This document shows positions 12,801 to 22,400 of a DNA stretch of 64,000 nucleotides, piece by piece. Below the pieces are notes generated by a model. The model was not told the DNA's origin. It worked only from the letters and a program-made list of their open reading frames with translations, and did no database searches. The number at the start of each line of letters is the position of its first letter. Within the stretch, counting starts at the first letter, position 1. Origin of the DNA: Craspedostauros australis. Taxonomy: Eukaryota; Bacillariophyta; Bacillariophyceae; Mastogloiales; Achnanthaceae. Location: positions 1-64,000 of the forward strand of contig JAMXDE010000054.1 in NCBI GenBank assembly GCA_026770025.1, given 5' to 3'. A program made the translations under genes and the position numbers.

Positions 12801-14063
12801 GCTGCAGATGTCCATCCAGGTGAGGTCTTCACGGAGCAGGTGAGGCTCCGCTCGCTCGTAGGTCTTGAGGGACTTGTCTTCGATCAGTCGTCTGAGTCGA
12901 TCGCTGATGTCGAGGATTCGATGACGGTATCGTTCTCCTGACGTGGTTCTGCCTCCTGCCATGAAGAAGTTGTCTGTCATGGTACGGAGAAGCGAAATCT
13001 TGAACTGGTCGGCGTCTTGAAGTTCCTTGCACATGATGCGAAGAGCGTCAGCCATGGCTTGGATGTTCTCTCCCTGGAACTTCTGGGGCGTGGTCTTTCT
13101 GACCTTCTCTTGGAGCCGTGCGTACTTGTCCAGCGAGCTCGAGGTGATACTCTTGATGAGTTCGGTGAAGATCACGTTGAAGTCTTGTTGGTACTTCGGC
13201 TTGATGCGGTTCATCAGGCGGTCTTCGAGGTCGGGGTCAAGGCTGTCGCGCAGGAATCGAGCGGCAGATGCGTTGTTCTGCTTGTCGTATCGATCCCACA
13301 AGTGGCGATAGACGTCGTGGTGGTCGGTGGCTTGGCTGATGGTGGTGCTGCCTGGGGCATCGAGGACACACACCATCTCATCGGGGTGTTCGTTGCTCCT
13401 CATGTAGGTCATCGAGATGAGACCTGCGGTGGACATGTGGTCCTTGAGGAGGCGCAGCATGCGCTGGCGGTTGTCTCCAATCCGGAAGCGTGGGCGGATG
13501 CCTTTCTCTCGCTCCGGTTGGTTCTTGGAGTCGGAGCCGTTGTGAAGAACGCGCTGCTGTTGGGAGCTGTCGTAGGACAGGGCTGCGTCTTCAGCGAGAC
13601 CTGTCCATTCGACGTTCGGCTTCCCTCCCGTCCATGGTACCCAGTGACGACCAGCCTTGGTGAGACCACCCATGATGGGTTTCTCTGGCTTGTCTTCGCT
13701 TTCGTACGCCACGTACGTGGTTTCGGGTCCGATGGGGTCTTCGTCAGCTTCAAACGGGAAGTCACCTCCGGTAGATCCGGTTTGGTTGTCGGCGTTGCCT
13801 TCGCGTCTACCGGTTCCTTCGGTCTCACCAAGGTTTGGTGGGTTGTTGGCGCCCCCAGCGTTTTCTTGGGCTGGGTCGCCTTCGCCTTGCCCAGCTGCCG
13901 TTTGGCCTCTCTGCTGGGCAGGGATGGGTGCAGCTCCTCGTGAGACTCGGGATTCGTTGAGGTCTCGAAGGGCTTGGGCGGCTTGTTGGTTGAGCCGCTC
14001 CACGAAGGCCTCCAGCCTGCGTTCTTCGCTGCTGATGCTCGTGTCTTCTCCTTGTTCGCTCAT
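6870..14063 (-). CDS. Gag-Pol polyprotein of copia element A, 2397 aa
   Basis: One unbroken ORF encodes all functions for replication through an RNA intermediate. Approximate residues: Gag 110-450; a Cys/His segment (WCAKCRHWRISHGTAGH) 513-529; two hydrophobic helices 577-621; protease with active-site DTGAS near 780; GAG-pre-integrase 935-990 (HYRLGH, CAAC); integrase with D about 1025, D about 1099 (LSDNATTF) and E about 1135 (NGVAERS); an acidic Pro-rich linker; an extra conserved domain 1655-1790; RT 1905-2150 with YVDD near 2065; RNase H 2230-2370 with VDADFAG, TMESEYAAL and FEDNEAC; end motif ADIFTKGL. The catalytic residues I can identify are present. The length is well above the 1300-1500 residues usual for copia, because of the long linker, the membrane segment and the extra domain. 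The real stop is TGA. Confidence 0.95.
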   Translation of the reverse strand: MSEQGEDTSISSEERRLEAFVERLNQQAAQALRDLNESRVSRGAAPIPAQQRGQTAAGQGEGDPAQENAGGANNPPNLGETEGTGRREGNADNQTGSTGGDFPFEADEDPIGPETTYVAYESEDKPEKPIMGGLTKAGRHWVPWTGGKPNVEWTGLAEDAALSYDSSQQQRVLHNGSDSKNQPEREKGIRPRFRIGDNRQRMLRLLKDHMSTAGLISMTYMRSNEHPDEMVCVLDAPGSTTISQATDHHDVYRHLWDRYDKQNNASAARFLRDSLDPDLEDRLMNRIKPKYQQDFNVIFTELIKSITSSSLDKYARLQEKVRKTTPQKFQGENIQAMADALRIMCKELQDADQFKISLLRTMTDNFFMAGGRTTSGERYRHRILDISDRLRRLIEDKSLKTYERAEPHLLREDLTWMDICSVAEDAYLDELQGNSWHANKHSRDRNTPRMHANHTSTTKEARLLEQHKGGKRQGAKNKATTKRTQPKKDPWITTPPRKGEPQQKLMNDKTFHWCAKCRHWRISHGTAGHIDDFQRKPKNPQLEIDHAAWTCLSAEAHVSEHAWWTAVWEVFTSFDTINILTGSFLALCSMQIAVLGIECGWYVMSTMMWMTTAIVLFALHTSVPRHYQPTSTRTSHATNVWKKKQRKRFKTHQRFYHHPAMPANSLYDSVFGNDDFKHFLHDKRTTIAKFDAPRANHRNKTRRVRRCRGTSQNSCRAKHTPSPARPPNKRNEARPSEHASANVLANAYYTLTAILGCKHAFAAPHKVEEVIPSGGSFDVVWDTGASICVTNDMNDFVGPTSAPTTPTFLNGFLRRTKVKTKGTVEWSILDTHGKPRSLRLPAFYVPGSSVKLISTTSLLHEYKGENNIVEATNIKLSGIPGNEERGSIVAHNRKANRLPTSRAYRTGDLSDVPAALTTTITSVAQHNQNLSQPQKELLKWHYRLGHLSFRRVQFLLRSGALVNTEASRKMQTAAARVQECPLCAACQFGKQHRRPTPGTTQHAIRDRQGVIKTDHLFPGQQVSVDHFVGRTLGRLFTGRGKSDASEMYKGGAMFVDHASGYIHVEPVASLTTHATLEAKTRFESMCRDVGVPVRSYLSDNATTFTSPDYTKHLERFHQVHRFAGVGAHHHNGVAERSIRTIISMARTMMMHQSIHWPTMFDAQHWPMAVVHAAYIHNRVPNAATGLTPMDILSRTRIPLKQLHNLHVWGSPVYVLNKALGDGRKIPRWEPRGERYVNMGLSTRHASTVPLVLSPRTGSITPQFHVVFDDWFATIATNPSDLPDYNTSEWTHMFGDTTYQIPFDDEDIIAMEERDIEREDANDHRRFHSINDAPIPPTSLGAQPAPTRTPTNTDSPAHILEQPSEPEMNNDATPVDQVQPPQPTLQSSDTVHDDTPKSPVPQTEGAEELPERITTTSPNLLPPTEGATNDDESGVMPIASDSPPASPLREPIHASTKRDKAKPTRPPPLRRSERINKREPRERKTVERLTYDKLGGKVVWADEDTLPIEASANVTTQHTGNSSRTQAVQSMKKVLQECCQSLMEFTEHPDDQVTQKAKVLVRNAESMLRNLKTIDTEELQKDERRWAQGDLEMERMLRARQLEIRAEMRREQEEAAADEATSRHEHHILMMSNQSDSSSEDDDSSPGYTMDPIDIGHLWPHHVNITRHIRHYFDHVVQFRFPTEAARSQCIYYAIRRFVDAVDEMLETGEYHLPVSYFGFIPRTQGQRYTLERAIAAMENGLRPPDEDERVQDFMRRAGFAWHLITHDERFEIGILHLHIQLGVAPEVPPTIMAPPSEFEQAEQHVSAPTHHAHHPPQHDDETDEHYAMAAAVEHDDNDNHSAFITYDLLSFFTSGGDLDITDRHFSYKASKADPDTLSFSEAMNDDNKNEWMAAAHKEIHDLTNKGTWIEVPKSSTTDRIFPGTWVFRRKRMPDGTVKKYKGRWCCRGDMMTETEATYAPVVAWSSVRVFLILSILLRWVTTSIDFSNAFVQADIHRPVYLHLPRGFRSTNGPDTCLKLIKSLYGLTIAPKLWYQHLVRALLAEGFRACDQEKCLFMRDGMMIVLYVDDAGIASRTEEEADAFIESMRKRGFDLTREGTFTEFLGISLHRDPKNNTIHLKQTGLINKIIEATSMQHCKPNVTPTTQLALGASTDQPPMKEAWNYRSIVGMLLYLTTNTRPDLAFAVSQVARFSNDPRQPHAKAIKMIVRYLRHTNTMGTIVRPTGQLNLECYVDADFAGLYKRESDDSPNAVRSRTGYVIILGGCPLVWKSKLQTEIALSTMESEYAALSLAMRALIPMQQLINEVNASTSLNQPLQTNIQCTVFEDNEACISLATNHKVTARTKHFLTKWHFFWHWVKEGFIRILHVPTPHQVADIFTKGLARDAFEHLRRMLMGW

Positions 14064-14404
14064 GGTGAGGCGGTGGAGGTGTCGAAGTCGTTGGGCTTCG
14101 CTTGGTGTCGACTGTTGTCTCGGGCGTCGCTGCTCTTCCTCCCTTCGTTGGCGAAGGTGTGCACGGAGGTATTGGCAGGGGTGCTTTGGAGACGGACACC
14201 TGGTCTTGCAGGTGTTGTTGGGGTGCGCTTGCTTAGCAAGAGCTTGGTTTGATAAGTTGCCTTCGGGCTAACTTCATCGGCTGCTTATCAGGATCGTTTT
14301 TCCTGAGAGGTTTGGAGCCTTTGGGCTCAGTGTCGTTGGACACAGCGGTCTGCGCACTTGAGGAAGTCTCTTTGAGAGTGAGGAAGGTGGATGTATAGCG
14401 AGAA

Positions 14405-14420
14405 CCACTCGCAGCTACCA
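14405..14420 (-). other. primer binding site of element A
   Basis: On the minus strand this reads TGGTAGCTGCGAGTGG, directly after the 5' LTR. It would pair with a tRNA ending CCACTCGCAGCTACCA; the implied acceptor stem (AGCTGCG/CGCAGCT) suggests an initiator-Met-type tRNA, an inference. The first T is also the last base of the LTR as fixed by the target duplication. The identical 16 bases occur in element B. Confidence 0.75.
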
Positions 14421-14961
14421 GTTAGTATTCCGTGTCTTCTGCACGTTGTCAGGAGGATGGTCTGTCCTTCAACCGGTTTTGACGCCGTTTGATGTTGAGG
14501 ACAAAGCTGTATCAGACGATGATGTAACTGTAGTAAACTCGGAAGTAAGCTGTGAAAATGTTTCTGATTGCTTGTTTTATGTGTTAAGCTTACTATTGAT
14601 AGGACGATAGAGTAAAAAGGTGGGGTTCGTGCTGTCGTACTTCAGCCGTTCTTTGTTGCGCAGCAGCATGCCGTGGTGATCCTGCACACATACAGCTTTC
14701 CAGTATCATCACCCGTAGAGCAGTAGCTGATCCATTTACATGGATATGCTTCAAGACAGATGCATGTTCGGCAGGGTGACGAGGTGGACAGGTGGCAGGG
14801 ATGCATGAGCTGGAGGGCGAGCAACGCAAGGATTGCAGTTCAACTACACATCGTGTGTGTGGTAGCCTTTCATCACAGTATCGGTCTTGGGTACCGAATA
14901 CCGTGTACGCGGAATGGACAGTCAAGTCCCGAGTAAGTCCCGGAGCTAGTCTGTCCCAACT
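14420..14961 (-). repeat. 5' LTR of element A
   Basis: Partner of 6246-6787 at a constant offset of 8174 with no indel. It should hold the promoter and transcription start for minus-strand expression. CCATT at 14962-14966 closes the target duplication. Confidence 0.93.
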
Positions 14962-15174
14962 CCATTGAATACAATCGTGGTCTGACATCGACCGTCGTTG
15001 GCGTCAGCATTTTCGTCCACGCTGAAGACAAGTCAGCCAGGTATTTGTGTCGTAGAAGCTAGCTAATTAAATATGACCCTAATGGACAACACGCCACATC
15101 GTTTGCCAAAAAAGTAATGTTGTCCGATAAAAAATCGGCAGGATACTACCTTTTTGTCCTGAATGGGGTCGTAT

Positions 15175-15826
15175 CGGTGTGCAGAGGCATCGCCAAACTT
15201 CTCTGTTTGTTTCCTTGCTGCTCGCCACAAGAGAAACGAGCGATGGCAAGCAGTTGTCCTGACACAAGCGAGTGCCTCTTCGACGAAATCACCGACTTCG
15301 TCACCTCCAATTGCGGCAAGTGGGCGCCGAACAGCCAGGGTTGAGCGGCCAACGGAGAGGTTGGTGGGACTTCATTGCCTCAACAGGAACTGAAAGTTTC
15401 GCGTGAAGATCTCCACGTGAACTGTGCAGATCTCCACGTGAACTGTGCAGATCTCCAAGTGACCTTCCTGTGCAGATCTCCAAGTGACCTTCCTGTGCAG
15501 ATCTCCAAGTGACCTTCCTGTGCAGATCTCACAGACATGTTCACCTCACATTTTCAAGGTGTTCGCTGGTCGACACATCTTCCGCTTTGGAGAATTGTCA
15601 CTGAGTCACTACTTCTGGACATTTATGACCCGTGGCAGCGAACGATACTGCAGTCGCGCCTGGTCGTGACTCAGATTGTCAAAACATGTAAAATGTAAAA
15701 TGATATACAATAACATAATCCATACCACCGTACGATCTTGTACATATAAAAATGGTCTTCATCCGACCTTTTCTTCAAAAGTTATAGACCTTTATCTCTG
15801 ACGCACGACGCCGTGGTATTTTTTCA
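15175..15826. repeat. dispersed repeat R, copy 1
   Basis: This stretch is clearly similar to 63184-63777. Both begin near TCGGTGTGC, share a middle part with CCAACGGAGAGGTTGGTGGG, and end with the same A/T-rich 3' part running to GTGGTATTTTTTC. Indels between copies shift every reading frame, so it is probably not coding. No terminal repeat or target duplication was found. Bases 14967-15174 to its left hold nothing recognised. Confidence 0.7.
15408..15524. repeat. short tandem array inside repeat R copy 1
   Basis: Two 21-bp units starting GATCTCCACGTGAACTG (15408-15449) are followed by three 25-bp units starting GATCTCCAAGTGACCTTCC (15450-15524), all without visible mismatch. Copy 2 of repeat R has a single diverged version here, so the expansion is specific to this copy. 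Confidence 0.85.
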
Positions 15827-17370
15827 CCTCATCATTCGGAAATGGATCTTGGTTGTTCGTGATTTACGATGTTTCATGGTGTCCTTTCGGTTAACTACGG
15901 TTAAGGTTTAGCGATACATACCTCGCCAGCATCTCTTGCATCCGCGACGTCATCATCTAGATCTATTCATGATGGGCATTTTATTGCGCTATTCTCAGGC
16001 TTCTGCGCTTGGTTGTCTCCCTTCTCCTGCAGCTTCTTGTGCATGCGAATTGCCTTGTTCGCCACAGGCGACGTGATCCTCGTAGTCATTCCATTTGTCC
16101 ATGGTATCACACACACGAAACCCATTTCAGGAATGGCAAAGCCATAAAGATTCAGACTATGAGGGTTATCGGGTCGTATGGACCCGCTGTATCATTCATT
16201 GGCTACTACCGTTGGGTGACACGGGCGTTCGCGTGAAAACCCTGTATCAGATCAAAAGTCTATATTCACCTTAGTCTATGTCTAGTCTTGTTCTCCGTAG
16301 ACTGTGTCAGGTCACGCATGAGACTTTTGGTCATGAACCGTTTTCTCTTTCTCTGTTGACCTAATTTCCCGCAACTCCCAACGGCGCTCAGATACCTGTC
16401 TTGGTATCTGAAGATGGTAATGAGTTGAAGGATGGATGTCAGGCCCTGCTTGTCATCCTCCTTATGTGCACATGAACATACATGTCTACTGTCTTGGTGA
16501 GTGAATGTACCTGAGCATCTTGGCTCAGATACAAGCTCATCAATCCCATCAAATTTGGCAAGATCGCATTTCTGCAATGATCGGATTTGTTGCATGCATC
16601 ATTGTTGTTCCAAGAAGCAAGATCAGTATTGGAGGCACCATGAACCTCCTCAGTCTTGCAAACTTGACAACACCTTCATGCTCTGCACTTCATGCACTGC
16701 AATTTATGCACTGCACTTCATGCTCTGCTGTGTGTTGCAACACATGTTGCCTCAGCATCATTTTTCATCATTTCATCTCCATCTGCTCACAATTCAGACT
16801 CCAACAGTTCTGAATTGGGCCAGCTTACATACCATCTAACATCAATTAACCACTCAGAGCACAACAACACTATCACACAGTTTCACTCTACTTCATTGAC
16901 GGACTTGATCACTCCCAATTTTGAGGCAAGTACCCACTTTCATCTGTGTTCTATCACCCTGTTCTGACCGTTTCACATGTATCTCCGTTTGTGTCAACAA
17001 CCCTTCATTGGTATCATCCATGCCATCGACAATGAATAATCAGAGGTCTCAATCCAATTCAACCATCGGCCATGCTTGACAACTTGCTCATGAAGATCAA
17101 CATCCACCATTCCATTTTGACGACGGCAACCCCAGACCGCGCATGAAGGTACTACTCCTATTTCATGAAGGATAACAGCTTTACTGTCCTTCTTACGTTT
17201 TACTTGTCGTATTCATCCAAAATACTGGTCAGAGATCGTCCTCGGACGACTCACAATAAAACACAAGAGCTTCGACCAGGGCATGCAACAACAGGCCAAT
17301 ACGTCTTCAGTAGTTCCTTGTGCAGTGTGACAAAGGACATGGCAACGTCCGTGATGCATTTGATGGTCAC
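15827..17370. other. gene-poor stretch with a possible LTR relic
   Basis: No convincing gene is present. The short ORFs here have no recognisable motif. At about 16104-16260 the order of short matches (AAAGATTCAGACTATGAGGG, then GTTGGGTGACACGGGCGTTCG) parallels the element D LTR at 37917-38090, so a strongly diverged solo LTR of that family is likely. Around 16680-16760 there is a run of CTGCACTTCATGC-type short repeats. Confidence 0.4.
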
Positions 17371-18058
17371 AGTTGAGATTCAATGAGGGACAGACTATTA
17401 CCGGACACGGTATCAACCCGATGGGAGAAATTCTTGTTTTGGCGCGAAATCTTCCGACTTGATTGACCACCAAATCTTTTCTCCTCCTTCCTCTCCTCCA
17501 TTCACGAATCCATCATGACTCAAACATGACCGACCTGACTCACACCCCACCTGGGAACTATATGCTCTTCAGATCCTCTTACTACAACATACCCCGATTC
17601 CTCCATGCTGATGACCACCACACTACTACCGTGGTCTTAACATGTGTATCCAACTTGCTTCAACTCATGCAATGGAATCCGAGGGTCAGCTTCAGCCACA
17701 GCCACAGCCACTGCTTCATGACCGTCACTACTAAGTGTCATGACCTACACTGCAGTGTATCTACATGTACGGAGAGCAAAGCACTGTAATGATTGTCTAC
17801 TCTGTTGCACTGAATCAAGTACATCAGTGCAGGGTCTCGCCAAGTTGTGTGGCATCGTTTCTTCACCCTACTAACACTATAAGCTAACTCATAATAACAG
17901 ACAAGGATTAGCTACAAAGCACTCTACTACTCATCGTTACAGTTACAACTCTTCAATCAGTACACCTCTCTTGAACTGCATCACACGGCTATCCCGAAGC
18001 CAGCAGATCCAAGAGGCATCCTCCACCGATTCGCGCCGTCTACGCCCGAATCCTAACT
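17371..18058 (+). repeat. solo LTR of the element B family, opposite orientation
   Basis: These 688 bp are the diverged reverse complement of the element B LTR (18679-19365). The sequence starts AGTTGAGATTCAATGAGGG and ends GAATCCTAACT, matching the element-sense LTR ends. It is bounded by a perfect 5-bp duplication GTCAC at 17366-17370 and 18059-18063. There is no internal element sequence, so this is a solo LTR left by recombination between two LTRs. Its divergence from the element B LTR shows it is an older insertion. Confidence 0.9.
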
Positions 18059-18673
18059 GTCACAATGATGCTGGCTTCAGCGATGGTGTTGATTGTGGCG
18101 GTGTTGGCATATATAGCCGTGATGACGCCCAGGATGGCGTTGGCGTTGCCGGTGGCGATGGTCGCTGCCATGGGAACGAAAGTGGTGGTGGTTCCCACAA
18201 TGATTTCGTCGTCGAGGGCGATGGGGGTGATGGCAACAAAGATGGTGATGGCGAAAGCAACCTGAATGATTCTGTCATGAACGGCAATGGTGATGGCAAT
18301 GAAGGTGGTGTTGGCAAGAGAAAAGATGATGATGATGATGGATGGGATGGAAATGATGACAAGAGAATGGGTGAAGGCATCGGCAATGGAAGGGATGGCA
18401 ATAGTGAATGAAGCCTCAAATGCCATCGATGCCAAATTGGTGGAGGAAGAGGATTGGGAGTGCTTTGTCGTGAACTAAATTGGAGCGACAGTGAAGGAAG
18501 AACACGAGTCATCATGCCAACCAGTACCAGTGGATACAAAACAGGCAACAAAGAGGTATAAAGTCTGGAAGAGAGTGAAGCAAATGTATTCAAAACAGCC
18601 ATTTGCACCAACCTCATGGAAACTGCTGATCATGACACGACGTGGAAGGATACAACTGCTGGTATAGATCTTC
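18059..18673. other. low-complexity GAT/GGC-rich stretch
   Basis: Between the solo LTR and element B, about 18065-18410 is built of imperfect GATGGC, GGTGATGGC and GATGATGAT steps. Both strands stay open by composition: the plus strand reads as Gly/Asp/Asn-rich, the minus strand as Ile/Ala/Thr-rich. Neither is supported as a gene. The remaining 260 bases hold nothing recognised. Confidence 0.5.
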
Positions 18674-18678
18674 CTCCT

Positions 18679-19365
18679 AGTTAGGATTCGAGCGTAGTTG
18701 GCACGAATCGGTGGTGAATGCCTCGTGAATCTGCCGGCTTCGGGATAGCCGTGTGATGCAGTTCAAGAGAGGTGTACTGATTGAAGAGTTGTTACTGTAA
18801 CGATGAGTAGATGAGTGCTTTGTAGCTAATCCTTGTCTGAGTTTATTATGAGTTAGCTTGTGGTGTTAATAGGGTGAAGAAACGATGTCACACAACTTGG
18901 CGAGACCCTGCACTGATGTACTTGGTTCAGTGCTACAGGGTATACAGTCATTACAGCGCCTTGCTCTCCACATATGTAGATACACTGCAGTGTAGATCAT
19001 GGCACATGGCAGTGACGACCATGAAGTAGTGGCTGTGGTTGGAGCTGGCTCTCGGATTCCATTGCTTGAGTTGAAGCAGGTTGGATACATGCGCTAAGAC
19101 TACGGCAGTGGTGCAGTAGTCATCAGCATGGAGGGAATCGAGGTATGTTGTAGTAAAAGGATCTGAGGAGCATATAGTTCCCAAGGTGGAATGTGAGTCA
19201 GGTCGGTCATGTTTGAGTCATGATGGATTCGTGAATGGAGGAGAGAAAGGAGGAGAAAAGATTTGGTGGTCGATCAGGTCGGAAGATTTCGCGCCAAAAC
19301 AAGAATTTCTCCCATCAGGTTGATACCGTGTTCGGTAATAGTCTGTCCCTCATTGAATCTCAACT
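18679..19365 (-). repeat. 3' LTR of element B
   Basis: Direct repeat of 27123-27809 at a constant offset of 8444. In element sense it begins AGTTGAGATTC and ends ATCCTAACT, again AGTT..AACT. The short ORFs inside both LTRs (for example 18866-19090 and 27310-27534) are the same because the LTRs are the same; they are not supported as genes. Confidence 0.93.
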
Positions 19366-19374
19366 CTCCCTCTC
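19366..19374 (-). other. polypurine tract of element B
   Basis: Minus-strand GAGAGGGAG directly before the 3' LTR, identical to that of element A. Confidence 0.85.
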
Positions 19375-19449
19375 AGTGTTGGGTCGTGATTGGAGTTGTG
19401 GTATCGATGAAAACTTCATCCTTCGTTGTTGTTTGTTGTTTGCTGGTTG

Positions 19450-22400
19450 TTACCAGCCCATGATTTTGAATCGTAGGTATTCGAAGACTGCGATGGACAA
19501 TCCTTTGGTGAAGATGTCTGCAAGCTGCTCCGGCGTGGCGATGTGCTGGATGCAAATGAAACCTGCCTTGACCCAGTACCAAAAGAAATGCCACTTGGTC
19601 AGAAAATGCTTGGTGCGCGCGGTCGGCTGGTGATTGGTGGCGAGAGAAATGCAAGCTTGGTTGTCCTCGAAGACAGTGCACTGGAGGTTGGTGTGCAGCG
19701 GCATGTCGGTGCCGGCGTTGTTGATCACTTGGCGAATGAGCTGTTGGATGGGAATCAACGTTCGCATTGCCAGGGAGAGAGCGGCGTATTCGGACTCCAT
19801 TGTGGATAACGCGATCTCAGTTTGGAGTTTCGACTTCCAAATGAGAGGGCATCCACCCAATGTGATGAGATATCCCGTGCGTGATTTCACCGACACTGGA
19901 TCTTTGCTGTCCTCACGTTGGTAGAGGCCTGCGAAGTCAGCGTCCACGTAGCACTTGAGATCGAGTTGCCCTGTAGGGCGAACGATGGTGCCCATGGTTT
20001 CAGTGTGTTTGAGATAGCGCATGATGCGCTTGATCGCTTTGGCATGTGATCGGCGGGGATCGTGTCCGAAGCGAGCGATTTGGGAGACTGCGAAGGCGAG
20101 ATCGGGACGAGTGTTCGTCGTAAGGTAGAGCAACATTCCGACAACAGAGCGGTAGTTCCATTTCTCGTTCATGGCTGGTTCATCCTTGCACTGTCCGAGT
20201 GCGAGTTGGGTAGTAGGTACCGGACATGGATTGCAGTTCGACATCTTCGTTGTCTCCAGGATCTTTTTGATCAATCCTGGCTGTCGGAGATGGACGACAT
20301 CCGCTTTCGGATCGCGGCAGAGTTCGATCCCCAGGAACTCGGTGAAGCTGCCTTCCTGAGTGAGCTCGAACCCAAGTTCACGCATTGATGCAATGAAGTC
20401 GTCGGCATCCTTCTTGGTCTTGGAGGCGATTCCTGCATCGTCAACGTAGAGGACGATCATGATGTTGTGCTTGATGAACAGGCATTGCTCTTGGTCGCAG
20501 GCCGTGAAGCCGACTGTGATTAGAGCTCGGATGAGATGCTCATACCACAGGCGCGGGGCGATCGTCAATCCGTAGAGACTTTTGCGAAGTCGGAGACAAG
20601 TGTTGGGTCCTTTGCTTGACTTGAAGCCGCGAGGAAGGTGGAGATGCACAGGCTTGTGGATGGAGGCCTGTACGAAGGCGTTGGTGAAGTCGATTGACGT
20701 GGTTGTCCAACCCATCACGATGGATGTGCTCAGGAAGATGCGAACCGATGACCAGGCCACAACTGGTGCGTAGGTGGATGCATCCTCATTCATGAGGTCT
20801 CCGCGGCAACACCAGCGACCCTTGTACTTCTTGATAGTACCATCTGGCAAGCGCTTGCGACGGAAGACCCAGGTCCCTGGGAAGATTCGATCGTTGACGA
20901 CGTCGGCCCTTTGAATCTCTTCCCATGTTCCCTTTTCGGTAAGTGCCTTGATTTCCTTTTCGGCTGCTTGCATCCACTCATCCTTGTTGTCGTCGCGAAT
21001 TGCTTCGTCGAAGGAAAGGGTGTCAGGGTCATTGCTGGATGCCTTGTACGTGGATGAGCGTTCGGCGATATCCAAATCGCCACCTGTTGCGAAGTAGCTC
21101 ATCATGTGTCCATCAACGTAAGTTGGGAAGTTTGTCGAGTCTCGTTGTGGTTCGATGATCGAGACAGCGTAGGCATGCTGTTCGATGTTAGCCCACGCGT
21201 GTTCTGGAATGCATGTTGCTGTGTCCAGGATGGACGATGGGTCAACTTCAAGTGTCGATCCGATTTCGTCGGAGACGCGCGTTGCTGGAGCCACCTTGAG
21301 AGGTGCTGTGTTGGTCTCGATCATCCCTTGGACAAACTTCTCGACTTCGAATGCACTTGGCTGTGGCCATGGCCCTGGACGAATTGTCGTGACTTGGCGA
21401 CGGAGTAGTTCGAATGCGAGACGATAGCGATGATTCTCAGAGATGGCGTTCCACACGGAGCGAGCCCTTTTGAAGAATGTGTTTCCACTGATTCTGGATT
21501 CGGGAGGAAGAAAACCCTTCATCATCAAGTATTCCGGATCCTGATACGACCATGGCTCTGGTTTGGCCGATGACATGTAGTCAAAGGCATCAAAGCTGGG
21601 GTTCATGATCCCGGTTCGTATGAAAGCGCTCAGTCTGTTGACGAATTGGCCGACGGCGTAGTCAGTTGCTTGTCTCCTGAGGTCGTCACAACGAATCTCG
21701 CAGTGAAGGTCGACTTCGAAGTGTCTCTCCATGTCCGAGTAGAAGTCCTCGTAGACGTCTTGGAATGGCGTTGGTCCCTCTTCGACCATATCGTCTGGAT
21801 CCGGCTGCCACCAATCGACCATGTTGATGCTTGCTTCTTCTGCTTTAGCCGGCTTTGGAGCGAACGTTGGAAGGACGATGTTGGTTGGTTGTGGATTCAA
21901 CGTATTGAATCGACCTCGAAGTCTGCGCAACAAGTAGTGAGCGTCCACCTTAAATTGGTGTAGGTCGATGGAGAGAGAGTCGCTGCCTTCGCGTTGGAGA
22001 GGTTCGATTGTATGTAGGCAATCGACGACAGCTTGTGAGAATGTTATGATCGACGACGAGTCGGGGTGCAATTCCCTGGGTGTTGTGGCCTGTTCAATCT
22101 CTTCCAAGGTGGCTACTGCGGGGCAGAAGTAGTAATCGTCGGTGTCCTCGTCGTCCAACCAGGCTGCTTTGCCTCCCATGCGCGCATACGTGAATCGCTT
22201 TGGTTGTTTGCGATTTCTCGTGCTTCGAGGTCTTACTGGCGTTGGTTCAAGCTTAGGCATAATTGGTGTCGTGGAACCGGTTTCAGTTGGATCTGAAGGT
22301 GGTAATGGAGTTGCCGGTCCCGAGATTGGTGACTCTCGGAGAGGTGAGTCCAATTGCGGTTGAAGTGTTCGCTGGTCCGGTGACTCTATAGTAGGGTCAG

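Larger units (their letters stand above)
6246..14961 (-). mobile_element. Ty1/copia retrotransposon A, complete and apparently intact
   Basis: This is an 8716-bp element on the minus strand. Two 542-bp LTRs that look identical by eye flank a single long Gag-Pol ORF. The insertion is bounded by the 5-bp target duplication CCATT at 6241-6245 and 14962-14966. Copia assignment follows from the order Gag, protease, GAG-pre-integrase, integrase, RT, RNase H. Identical LTRs and an unbroken 2397-codon frame mean the insertion is recent and may still be competent. The 5' leader between primer site and start codon is about 340 nt; the 3' gap between stop and polypurine tract is about 70 nt. Confidence 0.95.

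Noticed and set aside
13017-13943. 308-codon plus-strand ORF opposite Gag of element A
   Set aside because: Antisense shadow of a strongly biased coding region; no recognisable domain.
18040-18435. 131-codon hydrophobic minus-strand ORF (possible membrane protein)
   Set aside because: The hydrophobicity follows from the GAT/GGC repeat composition; no charged loops or other membrane-protein pattern.
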